The notes below the pieces were generated by a model. It saw only the letters and a list, made by a program, of their open reading frames with translations. It made no database searches and was not told the origin of the DNA. Below are positions 1 to 11,130 of a stretch of 64,000 nt of DNA, in pieces; the stretch's first letter is position 1; every line of letters starts with the position of its first letter. Position numbers and translations under genes: made by a program. Source of the DNA: Pithys albifrons albifrons (Eukaryota > Chordata > Aves > Passeriformes > Thamnophilidae); NCBI RefSeq assembly GCF_047495875.1, contig NC_092474.1, positions 12,774,155 to 12,838,154 on the forward strand, written 5' to 3'.

Positions 1-374
1 AATGTAACTAGATTTTCAATTTTGAAGAGTATTTTAAATTCCTTATAGCAGATTGAAGACCAGGAAATCTCTGTCTGTCTACACAATAATTTGTAAGGCT
101 TTTAACACTCAACAGCTTCACCTCCAACCCCCCTCAGCCTTCCTGTGCTGCCCAACAGCATTTCCAGGCACAGCCAACAGAAAAAAGGTGCTGCACAGGT
201 TCCAAAACATGCCCTGCACCTCCATCCTGGCCTAAGGGCATTTCTGTTAGTCCAGCTGAAATATTTCTCTTTAGACACAACAAATGTGACACTGAACAGC
301 AGCTGGGAAAGCATCTTCCAAAAAAGAGAACTTCTCGGGGAAGAATCATGTAAAGATTGAACATTTCAGTAAGA
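1..374. other. Single-copy flank, no gene seen
   Basis: This stretch is ordinary mixed-composition DNA before the first CR1. Short open frames on both strands overlap each other and have no recognisable domain, so I see nothing to annotate. Confidence 0.6.
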
Positions 375-793
375 GAATCAAAGAATCATAGAATGGATTG
401 GGTTGGAAGAGACCTCCGAGATCATCAAGTCCAACCCTTGGTCCAACTCCAGTCCCTTTACCAGATCATGGCACTCAGTGCCACGGCCAAGCTCAGCTGA
501 AAAACCTCCAGGGATGGGGAATCCACCCCCTCTCTGGGCAGCCCATTCCAATCCCTGAGCACTCTCTCTGCAAAGAATTTTTTCTGCTCTCCAACTTCAA
601 TTTCCCCTGGCAGAGCTTGAGCCCATCGTGCCCCCTTGTCCTATTGCTGAGTGCCTGGGAGAAGAGACCAACCCCCACCTGGCCAGAACTTCCCTTCAGG
701 CAGTTCCAGACAGTGCTGAGGTCACCTCTGAGCCTCCTCTTCTCCAGGCTGAACACCCCCAGCTCCCTCAGCCTCTCCCCACAGCACTTGTGC

Positions 794-826
794 TCCAGTC
801 CCTTCTCCAGCCTCGTTGCTCTTCTC
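794..826. repeat. 33-bp direct duplication, left copy (copy 1)
   Basis: This is identical, base for base, to 1000-1032 and starts TCCAGTCCCTTCTCC. The two copies bracket the nested insert. Both belong to the host CR1, so one is a duplication of the insertion site. Confidence 0.85.
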
Positions 827-868
827 AGTTGGGTTGGAAGAGACCTCAGAGATTATCAAGTCCAACCC

Positions 869-945
869 TTGATCCAACCCCACTGTGATCACCAGCCCAG
901 GGCACTGAGTGCCCTGGGCAGGTGATCACAGTGGGGTTGGATCAA
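869..945. repeat. Near-perfect palindrome inside nested CR1 insert (copy 1)
   Basis: The left arm at 869-906 and right arm at 908-945 are 38 bp each with a 1-nt centre and one unpaired position (894/920). The arms begin TTGATCCAACCCC and end GGGGTTGGATCAA. The arm sequence belongs to a CR1 3' UTR, so the structure is two CR1 3' segments joined head to head. As RNA or single-stranded DNA it would fold into a long hairpin. Confidence 0.9.
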
Positions 946-999
946 GACATGGTGGATTCTCTGTCCCTGGAGGTGTTTCAGAGGACACTCAGTGCCACA

Positions 1000-1032
1000 T
1001 CCAGTCCCTTCTCCAGCCTCGTTGCTCTTCTC
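1000..1032. repeat. 33-bp direct duplication, right copy (copy 1)
   Basis: This is the second copy of the 794-826 sequence. CR1 coding sequence continues directly after it towards the truncated 5' end. Confidence 0.85.
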
Positions 1033-1178
1033 TGGCCCCGCTCCAGCCCCTCAATCTCTTGCCTCAACTGAGGGGCCCAGAACTGAACACAACACTCAAG
1101 GTGTGGCCTCCCCAAGGCAGAGTCCAGGGGAAGGGTCACTGCCCTGGGCCTGCTGGCCATGCTATTGTTGATCCAGGT

Positions 1179-1222
1179 ATAGAATCATAGAATCACTTGG
1201 GTTGGAAGAGACCTCTGAGATA
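1179..1222 (-). mobile_element. CR1 3'-tip fragment
   Basis: About 44 bp of CR1 3' tip (AGAATCATAGAATCAC, then GGTTGGAAGAGACCTC) lies immediately against the truncated 5' end of the preceding CR1. It is a separate, very short insertion or a leftover of an older CR1. Confidence 0.7.
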
Positions 1223-4200
1223 CATTTTCCTCCATGGGAGTCAGGGCAGAGACCAGAGAGTGGAGAGGCAGCCCAGCACAAGGTGGGACAAACTGTGGGC
1301 ACACCTTGCCAGGAGCTGGGAGGCAAAGCCTGGCTAAGCTGATCCCTTGTTTGCAGCAATCCCGTCCTGAGCAGGGTGTGAGCCTGGGTGACCTCCTTGT
1401 CACTGTGTGACCTGTCAGATCCACGGCTCCTGCACACAGACCTGCAGCTCGGTGTGGTGGGTATGGATATTCCTCTGCAGGTGATAACTGCCCCATCTAG
1501 GCCTGTGTGCACTCTGGAGCACCCAAGGAGGACAACTTTATTTTAACAAGCAGCTCATCCCCTTCTCACTGTTCTGCAACAGAGGGAGAACTTTACCACC
1601 ACATTGTCACCAAAAGAAGCAACTAATACATGTGTTTTGTTGAGTTTGGGTTTTTTTTTAATGAAATCACCTCTCAAAGGAAACAACCAAGTCTGTTTAT
1701 AGTCCATCTCTAAAAATCTGGATTCTCAGAAAAAATCAAGAATAGCAGAAAATCCAAACCAAGAAAAAAGTGCATTTGACACTTATCATAAAGGATTACA
1801 ACCAAGGTGCTAAAACTCACTGCTGGTCTCCATGCAGAGTGGGAATTAATCAACAGCCTTCACGTGTAAAGTTTTTAGATGTTTGTTATGATTTTGTTTT
1901 CACAGGTTCAAAAAATGAATAAATAGTTTGTGCTGATTTTTAAGTTTATTCTTGGGGATCAGATGTTAAAAGAATTAAAGGCAACTACAATAATTTAGAA
2001 ATTTATAATTTAAACACACATTAATGAGCAGCTTAGTTGGCTTGGGGTCTTTTTTATTTTCAAGTCAGAGATATTAAGGCCTTCAAAGCACCCAATGATT
2101 TTTATGAAGCCAGCCATGTTCTCAAAAAAAAAAAAAAAAAAGAACCATTATAAAAATTTCAAGGAGAGAAGTCACAGCAAAATATCAAAGCAAATACTTC
2201 AATAATTTTAAGTCTCCCAGCAGAGATACTGGAAAGATAATATGATCTCTGTTCTGCCTCAGTGACCAAACTGACATATTTTACTTAAAAGAAATGTAGG
2301 AAGGAAGGAGAGACAGCAAGTTGGGGCCGTGCCGGCGCTGCAGAGATAGTTGTACCTTTAAGAAATCCAGCCACCCACATTTTAATAATTCAGGTCACAC
2401 TGCCTTGTGCAGTTTAAAAGCAGAATGAGTTTCAAAGAATACATATTTCCTCAGAGCTATGTTACATATTTCCTTTTAATGTATCATATTGCAGCAACAG
2501 CTGAAATGAACGTCTAGACATCAAAAACAAGGCTTTATTCCCACCTACTGCTTTTTTACCTCAGGCATCAGGGCTAATGAAACCCATTATCCAGAACACT
2601 GCCCTCAGTTACCACATTGGCCACTGCAAATATGAAAAAAAAACCACTCTGGGACAGCACCAGTTATTCAGCCATTAAAATTACTGAAAATCAATTTCTT
2701 GCTGCACGCCGCAGACCCAGGGAGAGATTAAAGCAGGACACGTGGGACAGGAGATCAGTGCCAGGGGAGATTACGGTGTCAGACTGCTGGGCACGGGCAG
2801 CTCCTCAGCAGTCTGCTCCTTCCCAGCCTTCCATATTTTGCCTCCTTTTCCCCCTGAAATAAGAACAATGTGGGGCTTTTTCCATGTGTAGCCACAGTTT
2901 TTAAAAACACACGGAGAAAATCAGAGATTCGGTTACTAAAAGCAAGAATTTAATTTTTCGTTTGAATTTTTATTGATGTGCCCTTAAAAAGGGTGTTTCA
3001 AAAAATAACCAGCATTTTTGAAGCATCATTTCTTCTAAAAAATTGAGTTAAAAGAGTAACAACGCAAAGCAATGGTACATTAATTCTGAAAAACTGTATT
3101 ATACCCATAAAAATCCAATTAAAGGCAACGCTATTGATCCATCATTGCTATCCTGCCATTGATCACCTTGTAAAATCTGCATTCAAGTCATTAGTGATTA
3201 AATTGACTTATTACTAAATCAGATTCTACCCACTTAGAGATCTAATTTCCTTGTGCTGGTTATGATTGTATGGAAATCGTGCAGCTTCCTCGGCCAGGCT
3301 GAGGATCCATCTTGGCTCTCTGCCCCAGGACCAAACGAGCCAACCCAGCAGAAACGCTCCCAGAACGCTCCACTGTGGAGGCCCCGAACATTCCCAAGCC
3401 AGGGTTTGCCAAGGGATCCCTGGGAGCGTCCCCTGCAGGGAGCAGCACCGGGGATGCTGCCCAGACACCACCCCGGGCTGCACCTCGCTGCAATTGTTCA
3501 TATCAAAACTAACACTTCCAAGCAGAGTTGGCTACGAAACTGAAGTTGTTGCACTTCAGAAGGATAAATAAAACCTTCAAAGGCAACAGCTGTTCAATAT
3601 CGCAGGAATACTCCCAGGCTTTAATTGTTGTGCATTGAAACAGAAATTAGCATAATAGCTATTTATTGAAAAACAGATGGTAGGTAACTATCTGCACTTA
3701 GATTGTGTTAGCACTACTTAAAGTATTACTTTTATTGCTATCTCGGTCCCAGTAGGTACAAAGTTGTTTTTTAGAAAATAAATACACATTAGATGTTCCA
3801 TCTCCCCCACTCCTCTCCTCCTGCGCGGTCTCCCCTGCCTGGGATCTGCAGATCCACCACCAGATCTTCACGGGGATCTTTCTGGCACCCCGGTTAACCA
3901 GAGTGATTGTCTCTGAAATCTCTGGGCACTGTGTGTGACCACAGCTCTGCTCCGGAGGGCGCCCTGCAGGGCTGAGCCGCTGCCCCGGACACAGAGAGGC
4001 TCCAGTCAACCCCCGGACTGCCCGCCCCGTGGTTTTGCCTTGAATGCTTTCTGCAATCACCAGCCCTGCCCCCGCCCCGGTAAGAGGAAAATGAACAGAA
4101 ATAGCCCACAATTTTATGTGTTTTACACAGTTTCCTAAAGCCAGGCGGGGAGTTGTTTGCAGAGGGAAACCTGCACTCGCGTGCCAGAAAATCCCCCCAG

Positions 4201-4877
4201 TCCCTGATTTACGCCGTTTCATTTGTCCCACCGTGTGTTTTGTTAAGCAGTTTTATTTCCAAGCCACTCTCTATTTCTTTGCAGAGGTATTTCCTCGAGA
4301 TGGAAAGCATAACCTGACCATAGTGAAAACAGACTAAAGGTTTGGGGAGATTCTCACCATCTTCTAAAGTGTTCTGGGCTAATGATGCCAGGACGAAAGA
4401 AGTATTTTCTTAACTTTACTCCTGGGAATTTCTAGAATTTCCTCCCACATCTGTGAACTTCTCATTTTCTGTTCCTTCTCATTTCCCTTTTCTTCTCTTT
4501 CGGTTTTTTTTCCAGAACATAAAAGCAAGCCCAAAAAATTCAAAGGAAACTAAAATTTTTACAAGTATTACTGTGCTCTCTTTATCCCAGAAACAACCTG
4601 TACTCTTCAAACTTGATTCACTCTCTTCTTTCTCGTTCCCAATCGCCAAGTTTTCTCCATTTCCTCCCATTTTCAGTGACCACCTGGGCCTTATACCCAT
4701 CACAGCCCTCATTCCACACATCACCTCCAACCCCTCCACTTCTCCCTTTTGATCTTGGCAGGTTCATGGAAAACAAAACTGCAGTGGATGTGCAACAGTG
4801 AGACCTTTCTCTCTGCACCCACAACGTGATCAGAGCGTGGACTTTCAGTTTTCCTCTCTGAACACAACCTTTGTCTG
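1223..4877. other. Long AT-rich single-copy region, no gene seen
   Basis: This stretch has no CR1 or tandem array apart from an A-rich run near 2124-2141. The open frames inside are short and have no domain. The block at about 3050-3235 is very AT-rich with many TAAT/ATTA cores and ATTGAT-type words, which resembles developmental non-coding elements. That resemblance is inference only. The 3250-4330 part is more GC-rich and also shows no supported exon. Confidence 0.5.
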
Positions 4878-5945
4878 TCCCCAGTGGCACAAGGGCTGTG
4901 TTTCCCTGTCCTGTTTGTTCCCTGTCCCCAGTGGCACAAGGGCTGTGTTTCCCTGTCCTGTTTGTTCCCTGTCCCCAGTGGCACAAGGGCTGTGTTTCCC
5001 TGTCCTGTTTGTTCCCTGTCCCCAGTGACACAAGGGCTGTGTTTCCCTGTCCTGTTCCCTGTCCCCAGTGGCACAAGGGCTGTGTTTCCCTGTCCTGTTT
5101 GTTCCCTGTCCCCAGTGGCACAAGGGCTGTGTTTCCCTGTCCTGTTTGTTCCCTGTCCCCAGTGGCACAAGGGCTGTGTTTCCCTGTCCTGTTTGTTCCC
5201 TGTCCCCAGTGGCACAAGGGCTGTGTTTCCCTGTTCTGTCCTGTTGCCTGTCCCCAGTGGCACAAGGGCTGTGTTTCCCTTTCCTGTTCCCTGTCCCCAG
5301 TGGCACAAGGGCTGTGTTTCCCTGTCCTGTTCCCTGTCCCCAGTGGCACAAGGGCTGTGTTTCCCTGTCCTGTTTGTTCCTTGTCCCCAGTGGCACAAGG
5401 GCTGTTTCCCTTTCCTGTTCTCTGTCCCCAGTGGCACAAGGGCTGTGTTTCCCTGTCCTGTTCTCTGTCCCCAGTGGCACAAGGGCTGTGTTTCCCTGTC
5501 CTGTTCCCTGTCCCCAGTGGCACAAGGGCTGTGTTTCCCTTTCCTGTTCCCTGTCCCCAGTGGCACAAGGGCTGTGTTTCCCTGTCCTGTTCCCTGTCCC
5601 CAGTGGCACAAGGGCTGTGTTTCCCTGTCCTGTTTGTTCCTTGTCCCCAGTGGCACAAGGGCTGTGTTTCCCTGTCCTGTTCCCTGTCCCCAGTGGCACA
5701 AGGGCTGTGTTTCCCTGTCCTGTTTGTTCCCTGTCCCCAGTGGCACAAGGGCTGTGTTTCCCTGTCCTGTTCTCTGTCCCCAGTGGCACAAGGGCTGTGT
5801 TTCCCTGTCCTGTTGCCTGTCCCCAGTGGCACAAGGGCTGTGTTTCCCTGTCCTGTTCCCTGTCCCCAGTGGCACAAGGGCTGTTTCCCTGTCCTGTTTG
5901 TTCCCTGTCCCCAGTGGCACAAGGGCTGTGTTTGTTTCCCTGTGC
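4878..5945. repeat. Minisatellite, 42/48-bp unit, about 24 copies
   Basis: Units share CCCCAGTGGCACAAGGGCTG followed by TGTTTCCCTGTCCTG. Copies come in a long form (~48 bp, with an extra TTTGTT) and a short form (~42 bp), plus a few shorter variants. Because the dominant periods are multiples of 3, three frames on each strand stay open for 300-470 codons. Those frames are artefacts of the repeat. Confidence 0.97.
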
Positions 5946-6311
5946 CCACAGCCGAGAGTGCTATTGGAGGTAACGGAATGTGCCAGGGCAGGGAGTCCCT
6001 GAAGGGCAACCAGAGCCATCCAGCCATCCCCGGGGAACACCAGGCTTGTTCTGGGCAAAAATGCAGCCTGCATTAATCCATACTTGGAAAGTGAAAGGAA
6101 CTGAAAGCCTTCCCTCACTTACAAAGTATGCAAGACGTCACTGCTGGAACACAGATCCCTTTGGAGAGCAGTACTGGGATGTTCCTTCCCTCCTCCTCAG
6201 CACAGGTTTGCCTTAGAAACGATTGTCATTTCAGGCTGTGATCCCAACCAGCCCAGGCCCTGGGAAGCATCCCTGTTCCCACCCTCCAGCTGGCTGTTCC
6301 TCCTGAGCCAG
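5946..6311. other. Spacer between two minisatellites
   Basis: About 365 bp of single-copy sequence separate two unrelated arrays. I see no gene or mobile element in it. Confidence 0.5.
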
Positions 6312-7275
6312 CCCCACTGATCCCAGCACCCACAGGGACCCCCTCCTGGGCATCCCCACTGATCCCAACACCCACAGGGACCCCCTCCCGGGCATCTCCA
6401 CTGATCCCAACACCCACAGGGACCCCCTCCCGGGCATCACCACTGATCCCAACACCCACAGGGACTCCCTCCTGGGCATCTCCACTGATCCCAACACCCA
6501 CAGGGTACCCCTCCAAGCATCTCCACTGATCCCAACACCCACAGGGACCCCCTCCCGGGCATCTCCACTGACCCCAACACCCGCAGGGACCCCCTCACGG
6601 GCATCTCCACTGATCCCAACACCCACAGGGACCCCCTCCCGGGCATCTCCACTGACCCCAACACCCGCAGGGACCCCCTCCCAGGCATCTCCACTGATCC
6701 CAACACCCACAGGGACCCCCTCCCGGGCATCTCCACTGATCCCAACACCCACAGGGATCCCCTCCCGGGCATCTCCACTGATCCCAACACCCACAGGGAC
6801 CCCCTCCTGGGCATCTCCACTGATCCCAACACCCACAGGGTACCCCTCCAAGCATCTCCACTGACCCCAACACCTGCAGGGACCCCCTCCCGGGCATCTC
6901 CACTGATCCCAACACCCGCAGGGACCCCCTCCTGGGCATCTCCACTGATCCCAACACCCACAGGGTACCCCTCCAAGCATCTCCACTGATCCCAACACCC
7001 ACAGAGACCCCCTCCTGGGCATCTCCACTGACCCCAACACCTGCAGGGACCCCCTCCCGGGCATCTCCACTGATCCCAACACCCGCAGGGACCCCCTCCC
7101 AGGCATCTCCACTGACCCCAACACCTGCAGGGACCCCCTCCCGGGCATCTCCACTGATCCCAACACCCGTAGGGACCCCCTCCCAGGCATCTCCACTGAT
7201 CCCAACACCCACAGGGACCCCCTCCCGGGCATCTCCACTGATCCCAACACCCACAGGGACCCCTTCCTGGGCATG
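6312..7275. repeat. Minisatellite, 42-bp unit, about 23 copies
   Basis: The unit is built on CATCTCCACTGATCCCAACA then CCCACAGGGACCCCCTC. Variants include CCAAGCATC instead of CCCGGGCATC, and ACCTGCAGG instead of ACCCACAGG. Variant types recur in blocks, suggesting several-unit expansions. The 42-bp period leaves open frames on the minus strand that are not genes. Confidence 0.97.
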
Positions 7276-9883
7276 AGCAGCTCCAGGGCCTCCCCTGGCT
7301 GAGGGCAGTGCACGGTGTGACCAAGGGGCACCCTGGAGGGACAGCACCGGATGGGGCCTCTTGCTGGGTCCTGCCCCCCGGAGGGCACAGCCCAGGTGGG
7401 TGTCAGCAGGGGCACAGAGCCAGCTCCTGGCACTGCTCTCCAGAGCCTGGCACAGCCTGCTCTGGGGTGGTGGGATCACAGCCAGGACAGACTCCACTGG
7501 AACCTGCCCACTCTGCCTTGACCTGGGTAGCTGCTCCTGCCCTGCCAGGCTCTGCTTTGGGGAACAAAACCCTGGTATTGCCATCTCAGCTCTGTGATTG
7601 TTGAACCAAGTAAATATTTGGGTTTGCATCAGCTAAAATTTGAGTTTATTCTTCTGCACAAAAGTTAAAAAATGTGCTTATTTTTCCTCAGGTGACACTT
7701 GCTTTTGGTCCCATGTCAGTGCTTACAGCCCCCAGACTCCTATTTCCTTCTTGTCCCTTATTTATTTATTTTTCAGGCTCGTGGTTATAGAAATAACAAT
7801 TTTCAGTAGAAAATCTTCTCCTTAACTTACTTGAAATGTTATATTGTGAGAAAACAAAATTCTGATTTAACCAAGTCCTCCAGGAAATATTTTTGTAGCA
7901 GCCTCTCGTTTTAAACACACATCATGTGCCACACACACAAACCAGCTCAAGCTTTATGTGTGAGCTACAGCACTAATTCCATTAGACATGGAACAGATCA
8001 GGCAAGTCCTCTTCATATTACTGTTTGCAACTAGAAAAGGGATGAGCAAACATTTTTTTTATCTTATCCATCACTTCAAAATAAGGTTTTGAAGCCTATT
8101 TTACTGCTTGTTTTCCTACCTCCCTGCTGGAATTCATAACTTTTTACACAGCAGTCAATGACAAAATTGACTTTGCAATTTGTTTGCTTACAAACTTGCT
8201 GATCAGAAGGGCCCCAAACCCAAACCCCACCCATCAATCATCAAAACTACAAATAGAAATTAAGAGTTAGCAACAGCAAACCCAGATTTAATAGTGCTGG
8301 CAGATTTCTGGGGCAGCAAAGTTAAGCAAAGATCCTTTTCAACCCAACCTTTCCATGAGCCTTTGTATCTTTACAGACGTGACTTTCAGCATGCAATTTT
8401 TATAAATTATAAAATAAATTTCAATTTATAACGTTCAGACATAGCTGAGAAACAGAGGTGAGACTTCAGCAATGACCAACAGCAGTGCAGAAATGGTTAT
8501 GGTCAGACTTGATGCTTGTAAACCAAGTGCTTTGAAAAATTCTTTTCAAAAGAAAAGGTGAGTTTCAAGTCTTTCTTGCAACAGTTTTTGGGAAAAAACC
8601 CGAAAATGCCTCTTAAGTTGAGGTATTAAGGACAGCACAAGTGAAGTTTCTTTTTCCACATGTGCCAGTGCAAAGCATTTCCTCACATACACGTCTGTGT
8701 GGAGAGGGCAGACCTTCCAAAGCACTGAATAAAAGGGGAGAAAAGGCTTCAGAGACAAACCATATTTTTGTCATTCTCTTTGTTCTTTACTGGATTTTAG
8801 GGCTCCCCACGAGGCCAAACTACTTTGTGCTCCTCTGTAAGGAAACACTTCCTGGACTCTGCAACCCAACTAAAGAGAAATAGCAGCTTTTGTGTTGAGA
8901 GCTGCCCACACAGGCTCTGGTACCCAGGCAGCAGAACGTCAGGCAGGTTTGTAAGGCTATTTTTGTCCCCGGAGAGGAGCCAGCAGAGGGAGCTGAGCTG
9001 GCTGGGCCCGGGCCCTGCACACACGGCTGCTTTTCACATCAAGGAAAGGATCCGAGATCACACAGGCTAAAAATAAAACTTCTGGGAAAAAACCTGACCA
9101 CACTCAATCATAAACATATTAGAAGAGAGCAGGTCTGGAGTAGGGGGAGTTGAAGTGCTCCTTTTAAAACAAACCCTCCATATGAAACAGCTTTACAAGC
9201 AGAGTAACTTCCTTGAAAAATAATCCAGTCAAAGCGTCTGGGATCAAACCTGTGCAGTGATCCCTTGGGAAAGGCCCGGGAAGGTCCTGGAAATCCTGAT
9301 CTCTGTCACTGCCACCACCTGGACAGGTACTTAGAGATTCCCAGGCATCTTTGAGTTTTAGCTGATAATGTTTCAAACATTGGATCTTTCCCAAAGTTTT
9401 ACAGTTCCTGACACCTGAGCCCTGCTCTGTGCTGGCAGCACCTCCAGCTCTGGGAGCAGCAAATGACCCCCTGGGGATGTGCCCAGGCTGTCCCTGCCCT
9501 CCCTGGCACATCCCCAGGCACTCACACGGGGCTGTGGGTAGGACTGGCCAGGACTGACACACAGCCCTGTCCCAGAGCTCACACTGAGCAGACACCCCTA
9601 CAGATGCTCTGTCAGAAAAACAACTCCTTAATCAGCATATTCTTATTTATAATGCATTTATTCTTATTTATAAACAGAAGGTATTACGGGGAAGGAAATA
9701 ATGAGGAGGACACAACATGGCCCTGGGGGTGGGGAAAACAAAGTCCTGAAGGCTGGAGAGGCATTTTGGAAACACAGGAGTCTTTGGAATTCTGCACAGT
9801 AACAAACCAGGTCTCAAGATCTTACAAGCTGTCTGAGACCATCAAAGAGGCACATTTTGCTCATAATAATTAAGACTGAATGT
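7276..9883. other. Single-copy region, no gene seen
   Basis: This is GC-moderate until about 7600, then AT-rich to about 8800, then mixed. No CR1, LTR or tandem array is visible. Open frames reach at most about 140 codons and have no recognisable domain. Confidence 0.5.
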
Positions 9884-10051
9884 ATATATCTATATCTATA
9901 CATATTTATAGAAATATAGATATATAGACAGTTACAGATATCTTCATCTCTCTGTATGTGTGTGTATATATCTATATCTATATCTATATCTATATCTAAT
10001 CTATATCTATATCTATATCTATATCTATATTCAAATCTATATAAATATATC
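9884..10051. repeat. TATCTA hexanucleotide microsatellite, imperfect
   Basis: An AT-rich simple repeat of TATATC/TATCTA words. It is most regular at about 9966-10030 and has degenerate edges. It is likely to be length-polymorphic. Confidence 0.9.
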
Positions 10052-10215
10052 TCAGTTATTAACTTAAAGCCAGTCCTGCCCTCTAAAGATCCCCCTGTGG
10101 TGGTTACTGCAAACAGAAGACCCAAGTGAGGAGGATTCCCTTGGGGATGAGCACCCAGGGGAACAGCCCAGGGAGAAATGACAACTTCCTATCCAACAAC
10201 AAAAGTGGTGACATT

Positions 10216-11130
10216 TCATGGAATCATAGAATGGATTGGGTTGGAAAAGACCTCCGAGGTCATCGAGTCCAACCCTTGATCCAACTCCAGTCCCTTTACC
10301 AGATCATGGCACTCAGTGCCACGGCCAAGCTCAGCTGAAAAACCTCCAGGGATGGGGAATCCACCCCCTCTCTGGGCAGCCCATTCCAATCCCTGAGCAC
10401 TCTCTCTGCAAAGAATTTCTTTCTGCTCTCCAACTTCAATCTCCCCTGGCAGAGCTTGAGCCCATCGTGCCCCCTTGTCCTATTGCTGAGTGCCTGGGAG
10501 AAGAGACCAACCCCCACCTGGCCAGAACTTCCCTTCAGGCACTTCCAGACAGTGCTGAGGTCACCTCTGAGCCTCCTCTTCTCCAGGCTGAACACCCCCA
10601 GCTCCCTCAGCCTCTCCCCACAGCACTTGTGCTCTAGTCCCTTCTCCAGCCTCGTTGCTCTTCTCTGGCCCCACTCCAGCCCCTCAATCTCTTGCCTCAA
10701 CTGAGGGGCCCAGAACTGAACACAACACTCAAGGTGTGGCCTCCCCAAGGCAGAGTCCAGGGGAAGGGTCACTGCCCTGGGCCTGCTGGCCACGCTACTT
10801 TGGATCCAGGCCAGGATCCCATTGGCCTTCTTGGCCACCTGGGCACACTGGTGGCTCCTGTTGAGCTTCCTGTCCCTCAGTCCCCCCAGGTCCCTCTGCC
10901 TGGCTGCTCTCCAGCCACTCTGTGCCCAGCCTGGAGCGCTGCAGGGGGTTGGGGTGGCCAAAGGGCAGGACCTGCACTTGGCCTTGTTGAACTCCATCCC
11001 ATTGCAATCAGCCCATCTCTCCAGTCTCTCCAGATCCCTCTGCAGAGCCCTCCTGCCTTCCAGCAGGTCGACACTCCCTCCCAACTTGGTGTCATCAGCA
11101 AATTTGCTGCTGATGGACTCAATTTCACGC
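10216..11130 (-). mobile_element. CR1 LINE family A, longest 3' fragment in window (copy 2)
   Basis: Reading the minus strand, this runs from just upstream of the reverse transcriptase FADD motif through the RT C-terminus to the 3' tip with ATTCTATG repeats. It has the same coding sequence as the other family A copies but no nested insert, so it shows the uninterrupted structure. It is truncated near 11130 and lacks ORF1 and most of ORF2. It is not autonomous. Confidence 0.92.
10296..11122 (-). pseudogene. CR1 ORF2 reverse transcriptase, C-terminal fragment
   Basis: The frame is open for 262 codons (10296-11084) and continues in frame upstream to the RT active-site motif KFADDTKLG, with FADD encoded at 11091-11102. 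FADD is the metal-binding signature of non-LTR reverse transcriptases. It is followed by the CR1-typical order [51 protein letters not shown] and [14 protein letters not shown], with a stop after AMIW. CR1 ORF2 is normally around 900-1000 residues with an N-terminal endonuclease. The endonuclease and the fingers/palm start are missing here, so the frame is a dead fragment even though it has no internal stop. Confidence 0.9.

Larger units (their letters stand above)
375..1177 (-). mobile_element. CR1 LINE family A, 5'-truncated, with nested palindromic insert (copy 1)
   Basis: Reading the minus strand, this is the 3' part of CR1 ORF2 followed by the short 3' UTR. The 3' tip at 375-430 has the GAATCATAGAATGG terminal repeat and the GGTTGGAAGAGACCTC block shared by all bird CR1. 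The reverse transcriptase C-terminal frame ([28 protein letters not shown]) is recognisable, but an insert at 827-999 interrupts it. A 33-bp direct duplication (794-826 and 1000-1032) flanks that insert. The CR1 then resumes and stops at a GATCCAGG truncation point. It lacks the catalytic RT half and is non-autonomous. Confidence 0.9.

Noticed and set aside
3890..4110. GC-rich block with a GGTAAGAG splice-donor-like site as an exon
   Set aside because: No frame shows a recognisable protein, both strands are equally open, and a single donor-like word is expected by chance.
4618..6118. Open frames of 329-469 codons on both strands
   Set aside because: They lie over a 42/48-bp minisatellite whose period is a multiple of 3. 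All frames stay open on both strands and the peptides are pure repeats without a domain.
6231..7629. Minus-strand frames of 295-400 codons
   Set aside because: Same artefact over the 42-bp minisatellite.
10296..11084. 262-codon minus-strand frame as a host gene
   Set aside because: Its content is CR1 reverse transcriptase and it is one of about a dozen similar copies in the window.
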